DNA from: Candidatus Kaistia colombiensis
GTDB taxonomy: Bacteria; Pseudomonadota; Alphaproteobacteria; Rhizobiales; Kaistiaceae
Reading direction: 5' to 3'
DNA length: 64,000 nt
Assembly: GCA_029203105.1 (NCBI GenBank)
Contig: CP119318.1
Span: 4,168,501-4,232,500 of the forward strand
Part shown: one piece after another, positions 62,275 to 64,000 of the stretch
Numbering within the stretch: position 1 is the stretch's first letter
How the letters are laid out: each line of letters opens with the position of its first letter
The notes under the pieces: model-generated
What the model was told of the DNA's origin: nothing
What the model saw: only the letters and a program-made list of their open reading frames with translations
Database searches by the model: none
Translations under genes and position numbers: made by a program

Positions 62275-63189
62275 CTAGCCTGACGGCTGATTCCGAACTG
62301 GGCCCGGCGCGAGCACCGACAGCGCGCCGGGCAAACTCTCGAATACCAACGGCGTCTCGATCCGCGCCAACTCGCCATCGACCGAAAGCCAGAGGCGCGG
62401 CTGGCGGCTCTCAATCGTCGCGCGCCGCGCAACGATCGACTGGATTTCCGGATTGTCGCGCCAGCGCCCGGCGAGAAGGTCGAGCCCCGCCTGCATCCGG
62501 CTCGCCATCTCCGCCCCTTCGGCAAAGTGGATTTCGATCGCGCCCTCGTCGAGCCTTGGCCGGTCGAAGCCATCCTCGGACAAGCGGTTGTTGCTGACCA
62601 AAAGCGCATAGGCGGCGATCTCGCGCCGCCCCGCTTCCGTCTCGAGCGTCAGCTCCAGGATATCGGCGCGCGAAAACGCGCGCATCGACGAGCGCGCCAC
62701 CGCGATGAAGCGACCGAACGGCAACCCGACGCCGCGAAACTGCTCGCGCCCGCGCGCCATTTCGGCGAAGAAACCGAGCCCGGCGAGCGTGTGAAACCGC
62801 CGCCCATTGACGGTCGCGAGATCGATCCAGCTCGGGCTCGCCGCCGCCAGCGCCGCCAGCGCGCTTTCAAGCTCGCTCGGCATGCCGAGGCTTTTTGCAA
62901 ACAGGTTCATTGTGCCGAGCGGCAGCACGCCGAGCGTTCGGTCCGTGCCGGCGATCTTGCGGATGGCGTGACCGACCGAGCCGTCGCCGCCACCGACGAC
63001 GACGGTCGCCGGGCCCAACCGGGCGGCGCCGTCGATCGCGTGCAAGAAGTCATTCTCAGCCGCGAGGACGACCTCGGCCGAATGGCCGCGTTCGGCGAAG
63101 GCGCGCTCGACGACGGCGTGGATTTCGGCCGGGTCGCGATCGTTGATCGTGCCCGCCTTGGCATTCAGGATGACGATGGTATCGGCCAC
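62275..63189 (-). CDS. Diacylglycerol kinase-like lipid kinase (DgkB/YegS family)
   Basis: This cytoplasmic lipid kinase of about 304 residues has the nucleotide-binding motif VVVGGGDGSVGHAIRKIAGT near residue 65, followed by LGVLPLGTMNLFAKSLGMP, both diagnostic of the DAGK catalytic domain. The C-terminal beta domain includes YALLVSNNRLSEDGF and LWLSVDGELARIETPLVFES. A GTG at 63189 (MADTIVILNAKAGTINDRD) with GGGAG 5 bases upstream is the best start; the open frame reaches 63294 without similarity. The substrate could be diacylglycerol or a sphingoid lipid. Confidence 0.85.
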   Translation of the reverse strand: MADTIVILNAKAGTINDRDPAEIHAVVERAFAERGHSAEVVLAAENDFLHAIDGAARLGPATVVVGGGDGSVGHAIRKIAGTDRTLGVLPLGTMNLFAKSLGMPSELESALAALAAASPSWIDLATVNGRRFHTLAGLGFFAEMARGREQFRGVGLPFGRFIAVARSSMRAFSRADILELTLETEAGRREIAAYALLVSNNRLSEDGFDRPRLDEGAIEIHFAEGAEMASRMQAGLDLLAGRWRDNPEIQSIVARRATIESRQPRLWLSVDGELARIETPLVFESLPGALSVLAPGPVRNQPSG

Positions 63190-63318
63190 GATATCTCCCG
63201 CGACGCCCCAAGGTGGCGACGCCCAGGGAGCAACGCAAGCCGCCGCGGAAACGATCCGTGGCGGGGGAATCGAAACAGGCGTTTTGGGCTGCATTTGGGG
63301 CAGGAAGACCTGCCGCTT

Positions 63319-63444
63319 TCACCTCTCCCTGAGGGAGAGGTCGACGCACGAAGTGCGGCGGGTGAGGGTTTACGACCTCACCCGGATAGTTCCCTAAACC
63401 CTCACCCGGAGCTTCGCTCCGACCTCTCCCTCAGGGAGAGGTGA
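63319..63444. repeat. Palindromic intergenic repeat, family A
   Basis: This is nearly identical to the copy at 19400-19521. ACCTCTCCCTGAGGGAGAGGT at both ends faces inward, with TCGACGCACGAAGTGCGGCG, GGTGAGGGTTTACGACCTCA and CCTAAACCCTCACCCGGAG inside. It separates carA from the lipid kinase gene on the minus strand. Confidence 0.9.
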
Positions 63445-63478
63445 AGGGCTGAATGCCCAAATCAGTGGGCAGCTTTCC

Positions 63479-64000
<522 letters not shown>

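Overview
The window is GC-rich, gene-dense DNA that looks like a free-living or plant-associated alphaproteobacterium of the order Hyphomicrobiales (Rhizobiales). Evidence for this is a fused IolC-DUF2090 inositol enzyme, an Irr-type box in front of a membrane-bound ferritin (MbfA), a mocDEF-like trio, RpiR/LacI/DeoR control of many sugar ABC cassettes, and short palindromic repeats between genes. No phage, insertion sequence, CRISPR array or replication origin was seen. The genus cannot be fixed from the sequence alone.

Layout. 1-5.1 kb: amino-sugar catabolism on the plus strand (SIS-type GlcN-6-P deaminase end, nagA, ROK kinase, cutC, a UgpC/MsmK-type ABC ATPase), followed by a 51-residue membrane protein. 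Four of these genes are broken by single-base frame shifts. 5.4-10.7 kb: an exported sulfatase facing a sugar ABC transporter (binding protein and two permeases, no ATPase). 11.2-14.9 kb: questin-oxidase-like protein, cytosine-deaminase-like amidohydrolase, MFS exporter. 15-18.3 kb: polyol/sugar module (SDR dehydrogenase, DeoR regulator, FGGY kinase). 18.5-22.6 kb: two small genes and a copper module (copZ, copA, cueR) with two divergent CueR-type promoters. 22.6-27.5 kb: PAP2 protein and the dTDP-rhamnose genes rfbC/rfbA/rfbD/rfbB. 27.5-28.5 kb: mbfA.

28.7-46.9 kb is the largest functional block, for inositol and probably inositol derivatives. It holds iolG, a second Gfo/Idh dehydrogenase and a three-gene ABC importer on the minus strand. 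Divergent from them are an RpiR-type regulator (IolR-like), fused iolC/aldolase, iolD, iolE and iolB. Next come a FUSC protein, a LacI regulator, and a desaturase-like oxygenase, Rieske ferredoxin and ferredoxin reductase resembling the rhizopine genes mocD, mocE and mocF. Only iolA is missing from a complete myo-inositol pathway.

47.2-50.6 kb: a TIM-barrel isomerase, glpR and a frame-broken glpD. 50.6-51.9 kb: tiny genes, including a 33-residue peptide that resembles a lasso-peptide/RiPP precursor, and a CAT-anticodon tRNA. 52.1-60 kb: a LacI-controlled galactoside cassette (binding protein, two permeases, GH42 beta-galactosidase, aldehyde dehydrogenase), again without its own ATPase. 60-64 kb: NDH-2, a SIMPL-domain protein, a diacylglycerol-kinase-like protein and the 3' part of carA (also frame-broken).

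The points most worth a second look are the orphan RiPP-like peptide, the moc-like trio beside the iol genes, cutC inside an amino-sugar operon, a long composite repeat that separates a binding-protein gene from its permeases, and the clustering of single-base frame breaks in otherwise well-preserved genes.
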